Source: Lunularia cruciata
Lineage: Eukaryota > Streptophyta > Marchantiopsida > Lunulariales > Lunulariaceae
Reading direction: 5' to 3'
NCBI GenBank assembly: GCA_948567375.1
Contig: OX419762.1
Coordinates: 6,392,001-6,456,000, forward strand
DNA: 64,000 nt
Shown piece after piece: positions 44,551 to 56,532 of this stretch. The notes under the pieces were generated by a model. That model made no database searches. It was not told the DNA's origin and saw nothing but the letters and a program-made list of their open reading frames with translations. Both the position numbers and the translations under genes were made by a program. Within the stretch, counting starts at the first letter, position 1, and each line of letters opens with the position of its first letter.

Positions 44551-47500
44551 TGTGACTAACAACACCAACACTTCACATTCAGATACACCATCTTCTGATT
44601 ATTGGGAATCAAATTCTGAAGAAGGAGCTTCAGGTGTGGACACAAGCATGGAAGAGGAGACTTCCACGGAGGAGGATGAATCTCAATCTGATTCAGATGT
44701 GTATCCTTTGTGTGCTATGGATTTTGCACCTAAGCCAGAGGTTTTGAAGGACCCAGATAAATCACCATTGACACTTGAGAAGGTAAAGAGAAGGTTAGCT
44801 ACCCTCAAGTATGGCCCAAATGTTACCAAAGAGGAGAAGGTAAGATTTGAGAAGATTTTCCGCAAGTTCATCCATGTTTTTACTTTCAGTTACAAGGATT
44901 TCAAGGAAGTCACCTTGCAAGAGCTCAAGATAGAAGTGGAGTCACATGCAAGACCAATCCGCCAAGAACAACGTCACATTAGCCCACTAATATCTTTGGT
45001 TGTAAAGGAGGAGATTGATAAGCTCAAGGAGGTTGGATATATCTTTGAGATAGAGAATTCAGAATGGGTGTCTTCAATTGTCATTGTGAAGAAAAAGAAT
45101 GGCAAGCTTTGGGTATGTGTGGATTACAAGAAGCTCAATGTTGGTACAAAGAAGGACTACTGCCCATTGCCATTCATTGATGAGATCTTGGAGGACGTTG
45201 CAGGTCATGAGAGGTACAATTTTGGAGATGGTTATAGTGGATATAACCAAATCAAGATTGCATCATAGCATCAACAACTCACCACATTCACCACACCTTG
45301 GGGAACTTACGCTTTCAAGGTCATGCTTTTTAGGCTTTGCAATGCTCCTGCCACATTCCAACGGTTCATGAATAAGGTATTTGAACCTTTCATTGAGAAA
45401 TTTGTGAGAGACTTCATTGATGACTTTTGTGTCTATGGGAGCAAGGAGGAGCACTTTGAGCACCTAATCAAGGTCTTGCAATGCTTGGATGAGGCAAATG
45501 CATCACTCAACCCAGAGAAGTGCATTTTTGGATGTGAAGAAGGTCTACTTTTGGGGCACATCATCTCCAAGGATGGAATAGCAGTTGATCATGAGAAGGA
45601 GAGGAAAATCTTAGACCTTTCATTCACTTTAAGCTTGACAAAGTTACGCTAATTCTTGGGGATGGTTGGATACTATAGGAGGTTCATCTTCTCATTTTCA
45701 AACAAGGCTTATGCATTGATCATCTACATGAAGAAGAGTGTAGATTACATGGTGATTTTGGAGGACAAGAAGGCTCTCAAAGCTTTTGAAGAGCTCAAAC
45801 AATCCCTTGTTGTAGCTCCAATTCTTGCTAAACCTGATTGGAGTAAGCCTTTCATCCTCTACAATGATGCTTCTAATGTAGCTATAGGATGCAGTCTTAG
45901 TTAATTAGAGCAAGATGGACATGATCATCCAATAGCTTATGCTAGTAGGCAGATGGTTTCAGCAGAGAAGAACTACTTTGTCAAGAAGAGAGAAGGGTTG
46001 ATAGTGATCTTTGGTCTCAAGAAGTTTAAACACTACTTGATTGGAGGAAAAGCCACCATTGTCACGGATCACAAGGCTTTGAAGTACAACTTCAACAAGC
46101 CTAATGTTGAAGGGAGAATAGCAAGGTGGATGATACTCTTGTCTGAGTATGACTACACCATTGAGGATAGGCCAAGAAAGGAACATGCAAATGCTGATTT
46201 GTTATCTAGAGCTTATGATCATGATGGAGATGAGCCAGTGGATGATTCCTTCTCGGATGAGGAGCTCATGACAATCTTAGTTACTCAAGAGGTTCCAATG
46301 GAGTACAAGGAGATTGTGGATTTTGTGACAAGAGGTAACTATCCAAAAGGGATGCAGCCTAGGGAGAGGAAGGCCCTTGCAGCAAGATCTAGACCTTACA
46401 CAATGGTGGAGGATATTCTTTTTCACCAAGGAGCATATGGTCTACTTCAAAGAGTAGTGGGTAAGGAAGAGTCTATCCTACTCATAAAGGAGTTTCATGA
46501 AGGTTTAGTATGTGGAGGACACTTTGCAGGAAAGGTGACTGCTTTCAAGATTCTAGATGCATGTTACCATTGGAGAGGGATTTTCAAGGATTGTCTAGAT
46601 TATTGCAAAACTTGTCATGTTTGTCAAGCTTTTGCTAGAAAGTCTACATCCACTCCACCACTTAGATCAATTCCATTGCTAGGACCTTTTGAGAAGTGGG
46701 AAATTGATTTTGTAGGTCCTCTCAATAGAACCACAAGGAACAATTGGTACATTGTGGTAGTTACTGATTACCTTACCAAGTGTGTTGAGGCTAGACCATT
46801 GAGGGATGAGAATGAAGATGAAGTGGGTAAATTTCTTCATGAATACATTATCACTAGGTTTGGATGCCCTTTGGAGTTGGTTTTTGATAGAGGAGAAGAG
46901 TTTACATGAAGCATTACTACAGCCATGCTATGACATTTATCTATCATACATAGAGTAACTACATCCTATAAGCCAAATTCCAATGGCTTGGCAGAGAGAA
47001 CCAATTAGACCTTGTGCATGATGCTGGCCAAAGATACAGAAATGGAGGGGGCTAAACATCATTGGGACAAGAGGATTCATGCAGTTTTGTGGGAGTATAG
47101 GACAACCATGAAGACTTTTACCGGATATTCTCCATTTAAATTGCTATATGGTATTGAGTCTACCCAACCTATTCACTTTGATCTTCCTACCTTCCAAAGC
47201 ATTCATAGGAGATTGAAGAAAGCACAAGGAGGTGATGCAGAGAAGTCAAGGAAGGAACAACTCATGGAGTTGGAAGAGGCAAGAGCAGTTGCTATGGTTC
47301 GAGTCAAGCAAGCCCAAAGGAAACAAAAGGAGAGCTATGACAAGAGGCAAGGCAAGAAGAAGGTGGAGCCTTTTAAAGAAGGTGATTGGGTAATGTTGTT
47401 TGATTCTATTCAATTCAAGAGTGCAAAAGAAGTTTTTGATTAAATATTTTGGACCTTTCATAGTGGAGAAGGTGTGGGGCAATGACACCTATGATCTCAA

Positions 47501-47567
47501 GGAGTTGGGAGGAAGACACTTTGATATGATTAACCATGATAAGTTGAAGATATATCATAGAGGGTAG
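44551..47567 (+). pseudogene. gypsy-2 RT, RNase H and integrase
   Basis: RT: WVCVDYKKLNVGTKKDYC, DGYSGYNQIKIAS, box FIDD at 45413-45424. RNase H: FILYNDASNVAIGCSLS (Asp-type start altered to N-D), TIVTDHKALKYNFNK. Integrase: CKTCHVCQAF zinc half, WEIDFVGPLNR, LVFDRGEEF with the second Asp kept, and GLAERTN with the Glu kept followed by a stop (CAG to TAG). The longest open stretch is 45953-46909. Stops at 45266, 45650, 45902, 46907 and a frameshift near 47430 inactivate it. It ends YHRG-stop at 47565, without a chromodomain. Confidence 0.92.
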
Positions 47568-47602
47568 AGAGACCATCACTTTGAGGACAAAGTGAAAACT
47601 TA

Positions 47603-47615
47603 GTCCGGGGGTAAA
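47603..47615 (+). other. Polypurine tract of gypsy-2
   Basis: GTCCGGGGGTAAA directly before the 3' LTR, identical to gypsy-1. Confidence 0.8.
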
Positions 47616-48305
47616 TGTAACACCCATTTGTGCATGTGTGTAGGATTGTGATATTTAGCTTGGTATTACAAGTACTTGAGAGATATTATTTATATAGAGA
47701 TAGAGGATGGTTTTGCATTAGTTATGATTAGCTAGAGTTAGTCATAGCTAAGATAGAGGAGACCTTACTTTAGAGGAGGTGGAAAAGATGAGCACTACTA
47801 TTTTGGATTCTAGTGTGTTGACTTGGTATTATTCTTAGATGTTTGGCTTTGAGGAAAGAGTTGAGAACTCTTGGGCCCGCAAGCCTTTTTGTTTTGGATT
47901 CTTCTATAGTCCAAGGATAGCCCATGTGAAGGAATCTTTGACTTAGTGGTTGGGTCAAGATAAGATCACATGCTAGTGGAATATGCCCATGTGAATGGAT
48001 ATTCTTTCTACTTTTTGACTTTACTTGACTTTTAGCCTAGTAACTTGAGTTACTCTAGTAATTAGTAACTTTGGTGCGTAACTATTTCACAAGTATATAA
48101 ACAAGGGGTGAGGAAGTACTCATCATCCTTTCGTTTGCAACTATCTTTCTCTCATTGAGTTCTCTAGTGAGCAATATCTTGAGTCTTGGAGTGTTAGCTT
48201 TGGAGGAGTATGATGGGGTTGTGGTTCCTAGCCTTCTTGGTCCATGGTGCGCTACCATAATAGCCATCAGAGGTTCATCCTAAGTGAGAGACAAGCTGGC
48301 TCATA
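47616..48305 (+). repeat. 3' LTR of gypsy-2
   Basis: 690 bp, TGTAACACCC to AAGCTGGCTCATA; the terminal CACA has become CATA. It keeps the GAGGTTCATCC segment missing from the 5' LTR. Confidence 0.93.
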
Positions 48306-49780
48306 GTTCATTGAGCCGGATTGCCTCTCTTCCCCATTATCGCTGGCCCATCTACACACTGACTAGCCACAATCTCTACCATGAAATTGGGAAAACTCAA
48401 GTTCCAATTCCATGCAAGGAAAGAAATGCAAAGGCTATTGAGGACTTCAATGCGAGCCATCACATTTAACCTCTTAATCACAAGGTTTCTTGATGCCAAT
48501 GTAGGGAGCTTCTCGATTCCCTTCATTCTACTCTCCTTCATGATGTGCTTCTGAAAGACAATTTTCCCATCCCCTAGACTTGCAACTCTCAACCCCTTTG
48601 AATCTTCCCAACTTCACTCACTTCCACTCGTGGTAGTCAGTGAAGTCAATTTCTGATCTCCCTCAAGATGACTCCACAAAGGCAAAGGAAATTCACTTGT
48701 CATTTGGATCTTTTTTGATTCAAAACCTAACTTTATAGTGCAATGTTTCTCTATCATTCTTCAAATGCTTGTCTACCAAGAAATCACACCTTTTGCATGC
48801 ACTTCTCTTGTAATTGTCAATTTCTCTCACTCGTGCCTTAGCCATTTTTTTGTGTGGTACAATTCTTGAATTTCCAACCTGAAGGAAATCTGTTACTCTA
48901 TCTTTGCATCGGGTTGATCATCCCAAGGCAAAGTCTCCTTACTTTGGGTTGAACTCTGACAGATCCAATCTAAGTACTTTGCGTCTGACATGAAGTCATT
49001 TTTCTTTGGTTACAAACCAAAGACACAATCTTCTCCTTTCAATGCCATTTGGGTTCAACACAACTTTCTCTGTACACTTCTTTTTCCAAATAGAGAAAAA
49101 ACTTGAAAAAACAAAAAATGTGGGTACCATATCTATCTCTAAGATGAATCAACTCTATATTCAACTTTCTGTCCATTGCTTTCCTTCTCTTGGTTTTCTA
49201 CACAAGCAATTTCAGCTCTTGTAGATAAGCCTCTTCCAACTTTGCCTTTGCTACAATATTGAATAATGCCTTCAATTGCACAACAACCTCACTTTTTGTA
49301 TCCAAACTTTCCTTCTCTAAGCATGCCTTACCTTGGTTTACCTCTTCCTTCAACTTTGTATGAAGTACTTGTAACTCCTCATCATACTTCACCTCCAACT
49401 TCCATCTTTCCTCATTTTGGTGAGCAACCTAAGTTTCTCCTTGCATTACCAACTCATAAAGCCTTTGCTCTTCTCTTGTCCTAGTTGCAAGCTCCCTTTG
49501 CCAAGCGCTATCTTTCTCTACTATGACTTGTCTAAGCTCCTCCAAGGCTTGTTCATGCATCTCAAGTTTTTCTTGACAATGATTCAATTTGATTCTAACA
49601 TACTAGTAGTTCTTCTTCAACTTATTGAACTCCTCCTTCTCCTCCTTCAATTCCTCCTTTAGGCATTCTAGATAACACTCCTACAGCTCAGACCTTCCTT
49701 GCAAGTCTTTTAAACTTTGTTGGTAAATTAATGCATCAACCCAAAGGACTTTGGCTTCCTCCTCACATCGGGCTTACTAT

Positions 49781-50285
49781 GCCTTCAAATGCAAGACTTC
49801 ATTGCTCAATGCTCTCACCATCTGAAGCTTGTTCTTCACCTCTAAATGATCTTCCTTTTTCTCTTGCATATTCTCCTACAAATAGACCAGTAGGAGACAT
49901 ACAACACTTGATAGATGACTCACTCCCATCAATGTTGCCACCTTTGGTAGCTAATGTGTTGATTGTTTCTCTACTCCAAAGTCATGACCTTCTCACCTAA
50001 TCTCTTTGAGCTTTCTTCATCTTTCTTGGGTCACCTTGGTCTTGCACTCACATCTGGCTAATTGTGCCTTCAAATGCAGGACTTCATTGCTCAATGCCCG
50101 CACAATCTGAAGATTGTTTTTCACCTCCAGATGCTCTTCCTTCATCTCTTGCATCTTCTCATGAAAATGCACCAATATAAGACATACAACACTTGATACA
50201 TAATTCACTCCCTTGAATGTGTCCTCATTGTTGCCTTTGGTAGTTAATGTATTCAATGGTGCCTTCCTCTAAAGTTGTCATTTTT
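49781..50285. repeat. Internal duplication in CC copy B
   Basis: About 220 bp from GCCTTCAAATGCAAGACTTC (49781) recur at 50066 (GCCTTCAAATGCAGGACTTC), offset 285 bp. It duplicates part of the coiled-coil coding region on the minus strand, lengthening the coil by about 95 codons. Confidence 0.7.
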
Positions 50286-50957
50286 CTCACCTTCAAACTA
50301 ATCCCCTCCAAGCTTTCTTCATCTTTCTTAGATCTACATAATCATGCACTTATAGATTGTATACTTCTTCTTGATCTCACTTCCCTCTAGACTATGCTTC
50401 TTGGTTCCTCTTTGCGCTCTTTCAAAATATCATCTTCAGGTATATTTTAAACATGGAGTGTCTCCTCTTTCCATGTGCTCAATCTGGGCATGGAACTCAT
50501 GTTACAATCTCTCATTGCCCACTTCTTTGGCTGACTACTAGACTTTAGGTTCACCTTCACTTTCATTGCTCAACTCCTTACTCTTTAGAGTGAGCTCCTC
50601 CTAAAAGTCTCCAAAATTAGACTCTACTTCTTCCTTTGACTCAGCTCCAGATGACAAGTCCATTATGGCCATCCCTCAATTTGAGTTCAACCATTGAGTA
50701 GTCCTTCTCTTCACCAAGGACACCATATCCTCAGGTCTACTTCACTTCTTTGACTTTATTATGGAAACTATCACCCCCTTTTCTTGTTTGGTTCTAGCAA
50801 AGCGTGCATCTTCTTCTTTAACTTCCACCATGTAATGTTGTTCTTCTTCATCTACATCTTGATAGATATGTGGATGAAAATGTGACACCATCCTCTTTCT
50901 CCCCTTGTGGCTGAGTAGGTTTAAACTCAATATGAGATGTGTTACAAAGTAATCCAT

Positions 50958-51098
50958 TTGCCTTCTTAGTCAACCCATTTTGCTTTTGGATTGTAAGGAG
51001 TTGTCTTCTAATATTTTACTTGGAAATACTTGGTTAATATGTACACAAGTGAGTTAAGAAAATGGGTTCCTTGATCATTGACTAATTCAAGAAGACAT
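50958..51098 (-). pseudogene. Fragment of another Ty3/gypsy integrase
   Basis: On the minus strand: ELVNDQGTHFLNSLVYILTK, then KTTPY-like residues decayed to RQLLTIQKQNGLTKKANG. This is the region from the second catalytic Asp to the catalytic Glu (Glu replaced by Lys). It differs from the integrases of gypsy-1 to -3. It lies between the broken end of copy B and the start of copy F. Confidence 0.7.
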
Positions 51099-52825
51099 TG
51101 TGACAACCCAAAAAATATCACTTTTGTGGTAATCGTGTCAGTAAAGTTTGTTCCTGCAAAGATACTAGGCAGAATGTCCAAATACAAAGCAAAGTAACCA
51201 AATTAGTTCTTCTTGGTTGAGTCTTTAATCTCACAAGTAGAAACCACACCAGAAGAGACTAACAAGCACTCAATCTTGACAACTTGTCACTAATTCACAC
51301 TCTCATAATCACAACATAGCAAATTTTGTCTAAACAAATCTTGATTGTGATGATTTAGATTCTCCCAAAGACAGCACTTCATTGCAAAATGACTTTGCCT
51401 CAGAATTGCATTCCACCTCTCCACTAAAGGCACAACTTTCTCAATCAAAATTGCTTCACATCAACACTGCACTACACTTATTATTGCAAAATACTACCAA
51501 CATTCCAATTCCTCTCATATCTATCAAGACATTGCTCTGACTGCACTTCACTCAAGATCACACACACAAAATGAAGATCAAAGTTGCGGGATCCAACATC
51601 CAACAAACACACTAATTTGCACTTTAAAGTTCTTCAAACACTCACAAACACACTAATTTGCACTTCAAAATTCTCCAAACACTCACAAACAAAAACACAA
51701 AATGGATATCGGAAATCAAGCTCAAGCGACAAGAACTAAAATCACAACACTTTGCTTTATCTATCTTCAGAAATTATGAATATTGAACAATAACATACTG
51801 CAAATGTCACCTTTAAATAGTAAAGTAATCAACAATTACTAACAAAAATACCATTCTACAGCAACTCTTCCTACCTGCAGATCCAAACTAACAATGCACC
51901 TCTTCATATCTACCTCTTCATATCTCAATACTATTACTACTCCAATCCGATGTCTACTTCTTCTTTGACCTCCAAACTTGATGATCCTCCAAGTATTTCT
52001 CCTTCTTTGAGTCTACCCAATTCTACTAAGTCCTTCACTATTTCTACAACTTCTTCATTATGAATTATAATTGAGGTAATGGGTAACCTTTTTATCTCTT
52101 TATCTCTCAACCCACTATTCTCTAATGTCTAAGAGAACAACTCCAAAGACACTTGCACTTCTACTTCTCTTACTTTGGGTCTTCTAACTACTTGTACTTC
52201 ATTACAAAGGCTATCTAACTTTGTCCTAACAAGATCCAATCTGAGACAAACATTGTCTCCTACTTCTAACATTTTCCTATCTACTTGTTCTCGTAGAGGA
52301 ATGAACAAATTATTCAACTTTGTGTCCTTTGCCTTCCTCTTTCTTGTCTCTTGCACCAAAAACTTCAATTTGTGCAATCTGGCTTCTTCCAATTTCCCTT
52401 CAACCTCCGTGCTCAGCATTGCCTTTATCTTGTTTACTACTCCTGCTATGTCATCAGCTTCCCCCGTGGTCTTGAGCTTCTCTTTCTTTCTTTCTTCCTC
52501 TAATTTCTTGCGATACATCTACAATTTGTCCTCAAATTCAGCCTTCATTGCCTCCTCTTGTCAATTTACAATAATTTGTTCTTTTGCCACCTTTAACAAT
52601 CCTTGCAATCAATCTTCTTCACTACCGCATTCTGATAACTCTTGCTACGAGGCTTTATCTTTCTCAACATCCTTCTTCTCTAGACCCTCCAACTCTTGCT
52701 CCATTATTGCTACACTTGCCTTTGAATATATTAATTCTACTCATGCATCAGCAATTTCTCCCTTCAGTACTTTGACCAATGCCATCTTCTCCTTAGCTTC
52801 CTTGCAATATCTTCACGATATCTTC
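51099..52825 (-). mobile_element. CC element copy F, 5'-truncated
   Basis: The family 3' end TGTGACAACCC starts at 51099. The non-coding tail, the C-terminal gene segment and the coiled coil (52518-52129: HKLKFLVQETRKRKAKDTKL, LREQVDRKMLEVGDN) follow on the minus strand. Similarity to J stops near 52825 inside the coil, and unrelated sequence follows. A 43-bp tandem duplication (CAAACACACTAATTTGCACT) is at about 51606-51690. Confidence 0.8.
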
Positions 52826-53360
52826 TTTAGAAGAAAGAATTTCAAAGGAGCTTACGTGTGGCAAAGAACAAGAGTAAGGGTTAGGGAAGAGCTTTGCAAG
52901 AGCTATGCCTCTGGGGAATGGATTGCCAAAGCATTGAAAAGAGAGATGAATCATCAAATGGTTTTGGGTCCAGAGAGTGAGACCTCAAAGTTATGCAGGA
53001 AGCAAAGAAATTGTTTTCTTGAGACTTTTGTACAATTGATGCATTAAGAGAATTGTGTGTAGGACTATGAAGCATGGAGAGAGTTGAAAGAATAGGATAT
53101 GAGTGAAGAGAGAATCCTTGACAGAATATCAAAGAGAAAAGGATTTGGGTTTCAAAAGAGGACAGAGGAGACAATTTGGGGACAAGTGATAGGAGAAAAT
53201 TTTGAAGGAGAGTACTTGAACAAGAACCAGAAATGAGTGAGAAGTATGGGAGAAAGGCAAGGAAGACTTTAGGAAGAGAGTTCTGGCTATGCAAGAATTT
53301 TGAGTCTTGACAAAGGGAAGGCATAAGTGAAGTTGAAAGAGAAGGCATTGGAGAAAGGAC
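52826..53360. other. Unrecognised purine-rich DNA
   Basis: The plus strand is A/G-rich with a short open stretch after 52826 (TRVRVREELCKSYASGEWIA) but frequent stops later. It is not similar to the other elements here. It is probably the coding remnant of an unknown element; it continues after the solo LTR. Confidence 0.35.
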
Positions 53361-54052
53361 TGTAACACCCATTTGTGCATGTGTGTGGTATTGTGATATT
53401 TAGCTTGGTATTACAAGTACTTAAGAGATATTATTAATATAGAGATAAAGGATGGTTCTATATTGGTCATGATTAGCTAAAGTTAGTCATAGCTAAGATA
53501 GAGGAGACCTTACTTTAGAGGAAGTAGAAAAGATGAGCACCACTATTTTGGATTTTAGTGTGTTGACTTGGTATTATTCCTAGGTGTTTGGCTTTGAGGA
53601 AAGAGTTGAGAACTCTTCGGCCCGCAAGCCTTTTTGTTTTGGATTCTTCTATAGTCCAAGGATAGCCCATGTGAAGGAATCCTTGACTTAGTGGTTGGGT
53701 CAAGATAAGACCACATGCTTAGAGGAATATGCCCATGTGAATGGATATTCCTTTATACTTTTTGACTTTACTTGACTTTTAGTCTAGTAACTTGAGTTAC
53801 TACGGTAACTAGTAACTTTGGTACGTAAGTATTTCACAAGTATATAAACAAGGGGTGAGGAGGTACTCATCATCCTTTCATTTGCAACTATCTTTCTCTC
53901 ATTGAGTTCTCTAGTGATCAATGTCTTGAGTCTTGGAGTGTTAGCCTTGGAGGAGTATGATGGAGTTGGGGTTCCTTGCCTTCTTAGTCCATGGTGTGCT
54001 ACCATAATAGCCATTAGAGGTTCATCATGAGTGAGACACAGGCCGGCTCACA
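53361..54052 (+). repeat. Solo LTR of the gypsy-1/2/3 family
   Basis: TGTAACACCC to GGCCGGCTCACA, 692 bp, plus orientation, with no internal retroelement sequence on either side. It is flanked by GGAC (53357-53360) and AGAC (54053-54056), a probable 4-bp duplication with one change. It arose by recombination between two LTRs. Confidence 0.9.
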
Positions 54053-54741
54053 AGACTGCATAGGAGATTTTTTAGAGGAAGGAGATTGAGATTGGGCAGA
54101 AGGAAGAAGTCACAAATGAAAACCTGCCGATCAGAGAAGGGACCTAGAGAAGATCTCAGATGGGGTCACGATAGAAGGTTGAAGAATTGTAAGGGTTCCT
54201 ATCTAGAACTTGGTCAGTGCTCTTCCTTCATTTACATACTTGACAGTTGAAACTTTAGGTGGTCATAATATTGTCTGAAGTTGCTTGGGTTTTCACTAAA
54301 AATGTTATAATTACCATGCTGGAATTAAGATAAATATAAACCTCCTTGATGAATGTGAATATTTAGTCCATGAATAGTGTCAAGGAGAAGACTCCATTTT
54401 TGGAGCTCTCAGTCCAGCCTTACTATCAGGTCCTGTCACTAACCTGGTTACTATTATCTGAACGTGGCCGTATGACTGCAACTCGTTAAAGAAAATACAT
54501 CACAACCCATTAAACACAAATTTAATACTAATAGAACTTTAACATTAGCAATGAAGCTTGAAGATTAAGATTGCCTCAATGAAGCACAATTCAAGGTGCC
54601 ATTAAAAAGGAGCCTACTTTCAGAAGCATCAATAGCAAATTGCTCCAGCAAGAAAGATTGCCATTTGAGCAAGAGTAGCGATAGGGTCTGATTACAAAAA
54701 GCTTGAACTGTTGACAAGTCAAGCAGTCTGAGCACAAGCAG
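54053..54741. other. No recognisable gene
   Basis: The first 100 bp continues the purine-rich DNA left of the solo LTR. The rest is mixed-composition DNA with no open frame above about 75 codons and no similarity to the surrounding elements. Confidence 0.4.
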
Positions 54742-55619
54742 TGTGACAACTTGGCAAATTTTGCTTTTGCGGTAATCAGGTAAGTAAAGTTTGTTCCCAT
54801 AGAGATACTATTCAAAATTGGTCAAATACAAAGCAAAGTAACAACTTCTGTTCTTCTTGGGTTCTTCTTTAATTTCTCATGTAGAAACTACACCCAAAAG
54901 AGAGTAACAAGCATTGACTCGTAGTCTTGTCACAACAATGTGTCACACTTAATCACAACTCCATCAAATCTTTCCAAACAATCTTGATTATGATGATTCA
55001 AGCTCTCCCAAAAATGGCACTTCATTGCAAAACAACTTTGCTTCAGAATTGTGTTCCACCCTTCCATTAAAGGCACAACTTCCTTGATCAAAATCGCTTC
55101 ACATAACTCTCCGCTGCACTCACAATTGCAAAATACTACCAACACTACAATTCCTCTCAAATTTGTCAAGGCATTGCTCCGATTGCACTTCACTCAAGAC
55201 CAAACATACAAAATGAAGATCAAAGCTATGGAATCCAACATCCAACAAACACACTAACTTGCACTTCAAAATTCTCCACACACTCACAAACACAAGCACA
55301 AAATTGATACTCAGAATTAAGCTCAAATGATGAGCACGGCTTCACAAGACTTTGCTTTATCTATTCTCAAAAATTATGAGCATTGAACAACATATGACTG
55401 CAAATGCCATCTTTAAATAGTGAAGCACTTCAACAATTATCTATCAAATATACCGTTCTACAACAACTCTTCCTACCTTGCAGATCCAAAATGATAATGC
55501 ACATCTTCATATCTACCTCTTCAAATCTCAAATCTGTTACTACTCTGATCCAATGTCTACTTCTTCCTTGGCTTCCAATCCCAAAGTTCTTCCTATTACT
55601 TCTCCTTCTTTGGGTCTAT

Positions 55620-56050
55620 CTTCAACTACTAAATCATTCACTTTTTCTACTACTTCTTCACTATGAATTACAATTACACTAGTGGGTAATCTATCTAACT
55701 CTTTATCTCCCAACCCACTCTTCTCTAATGCCCCAGATAACTGATTTGAAGACACTTGCACTCCTCCACTCTTACTTTGGATCTAACTACTATCAATTAC
55801 TTTGCTAATTCTACTATATCTTCATCAAGAATTGTAATTGAAAGCATGGGTACACTATCTTCGCCTTAAATTTGTAACCCAATTTCCCCTAATTGCTCAT
55901 GTTATTGACCCAAAGACACTTACTGAATGATCTTGTACTTTGGGTTCATTCACTACTACTATTTCTCTTCTAATTCTGTCATATCTTCAATCAGAATTGA
56001 AATTGAAGTCATTGGTATCCTAAATATCTTCTTTCCCTACTCTAACTTCC
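55620..56050 (-). repeat. Repeated C-terminal tail segments in copy G
   Basis: Two to three diverged units of about 155 bp, each carrying an equivalent of GAATTACAATT...GTAATCTATC and CCCAACCCACTCTTCTCTAA, lie head to tail. In D and J this tail occurs once. Coding is broken. Confidence 0.5.
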
Positions 56051-56532
56051 TCTAATTCTTTTGGCAAGACTCCCGAAATCACCTTCACCCCTCTCCAAGG
56101 TTTGACTACCTCGGATTTAGTCACCTTCGTCTTAAGGCAAAGAAGCTTCTAACCCGAAGTAGTAGAGATCCAAAAAACATAGACCCGAAGTACTATGAAC
56201 CAAAACACACTCAACTACTCTATACATCTACTCCCAAAATTTCAAATCCTTGTAACTTCTGCTGTAGACCTTCAAACTCAATGATTTTGGTGGAAATTGG
56301 AAGCCCTGATTGAGACGCTTCCTACTAGATATGGCACTTATGATTTGGACTTTTTATCATTGAGATATGGCTCTTGTAGTAATCTTGACTTGTAACCTCC
56401 ATTTTGATGCAAGGAAACCCTCCCTTGGCATCTAACCTCCTTCTTCCTTTGACACAAAGTAAGCTTCTTCAGGTCTTCATCCAATCAAATCCCTTCTTCT
56501 TCTAACAAAATGTTGACTTCCTCATGCCTAAT

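Larger units (their letters stand above)
40512..48305 (+). mobile_element. gypsy-2: second Athila/Ogre-like element, inside copy C
   Basis: Same family as gypsy-1, opposite orientation, 7.8 kb, with LTRs at both ends, PBS, extra ORF, gag, protease, RT, RNase H, integrase and PPT. It splits the CC protein gene of copy C between its N-terminal GKRGNPAQ codons and the rest. The flanks ATTA (40508-40511) and GTTC (48306-48309) may be a diverged 4-bp duplication. Confidence 0.93.
38283..48592 (-). pseudogene. CC protein gene of copy C, split by gypsy-2
   Basis: Minus strand, N- to C-terminus: N-terminal domain at 48592-48308 (VMARIEVLNSLCISFLAWNW), break by gypsy-2, then 40511 downwards (MMALFKSERYLCYTAAGGVL at 40320, an altered form of the LLKPERTTYVMKH region), an acidic/Glu-Gln linker near 39770-39580 and the coiled coil 39167-38496 (EELCLHKLQLLVQE, LISLRTWVDRKMLDVD). 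The tail ends near 38283 with VDIGSN. Several stops and frame changes. Family function unknown. Confidence 0.7.
25868..49131 (-). mobile_element. CC element copy C, complete ends, TSD TCTAT, hosts D and gypsy-2
   Basis: The outer ends are TATGACAACC at 25868 (family TGTGACAACC) and GGGTACCATA at 49131 (reverse of TGTGGTGCCC with changes). They are flanked by identical TCTAT at 25863-25867 and 49132-49136. Removing the nested D (26020-37648) and gypsy-2 (40512-48305) leaves about 3.84 kb, close to J. This is therefore a full-length insertion into B, later hit twice. Confidence 0.88.
24767..50957 (-). mobile_element. CC element copy B, interrupted by copy C
   Basis: The 3' end TGTGACAACCTAGC starts at 24767 (read on the minus strand as the element end). 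The C-terminal tail gene lies at 25522-25725, then copy C is inserted at 25867/25868. B resumes at 49132 with its coiled coil (49198-50256) and part of the N-terminal domain (50742-50957, NLLSHKGRKRMVSHFHPH, matching J). It stops against an integrase fragment, so B is 5'-truncated. B carries an internal duplication near 49781 and 50066. Confidence 0.8.

Noticed and set aside
52175-53047. 290-codon open frame on the plus strand
   Set aside because: Its first two thirds are the antisense of the coiled-coil gene of CC copy F and the rest lies in unrelated DNA, so it is a chance frame across the junction.
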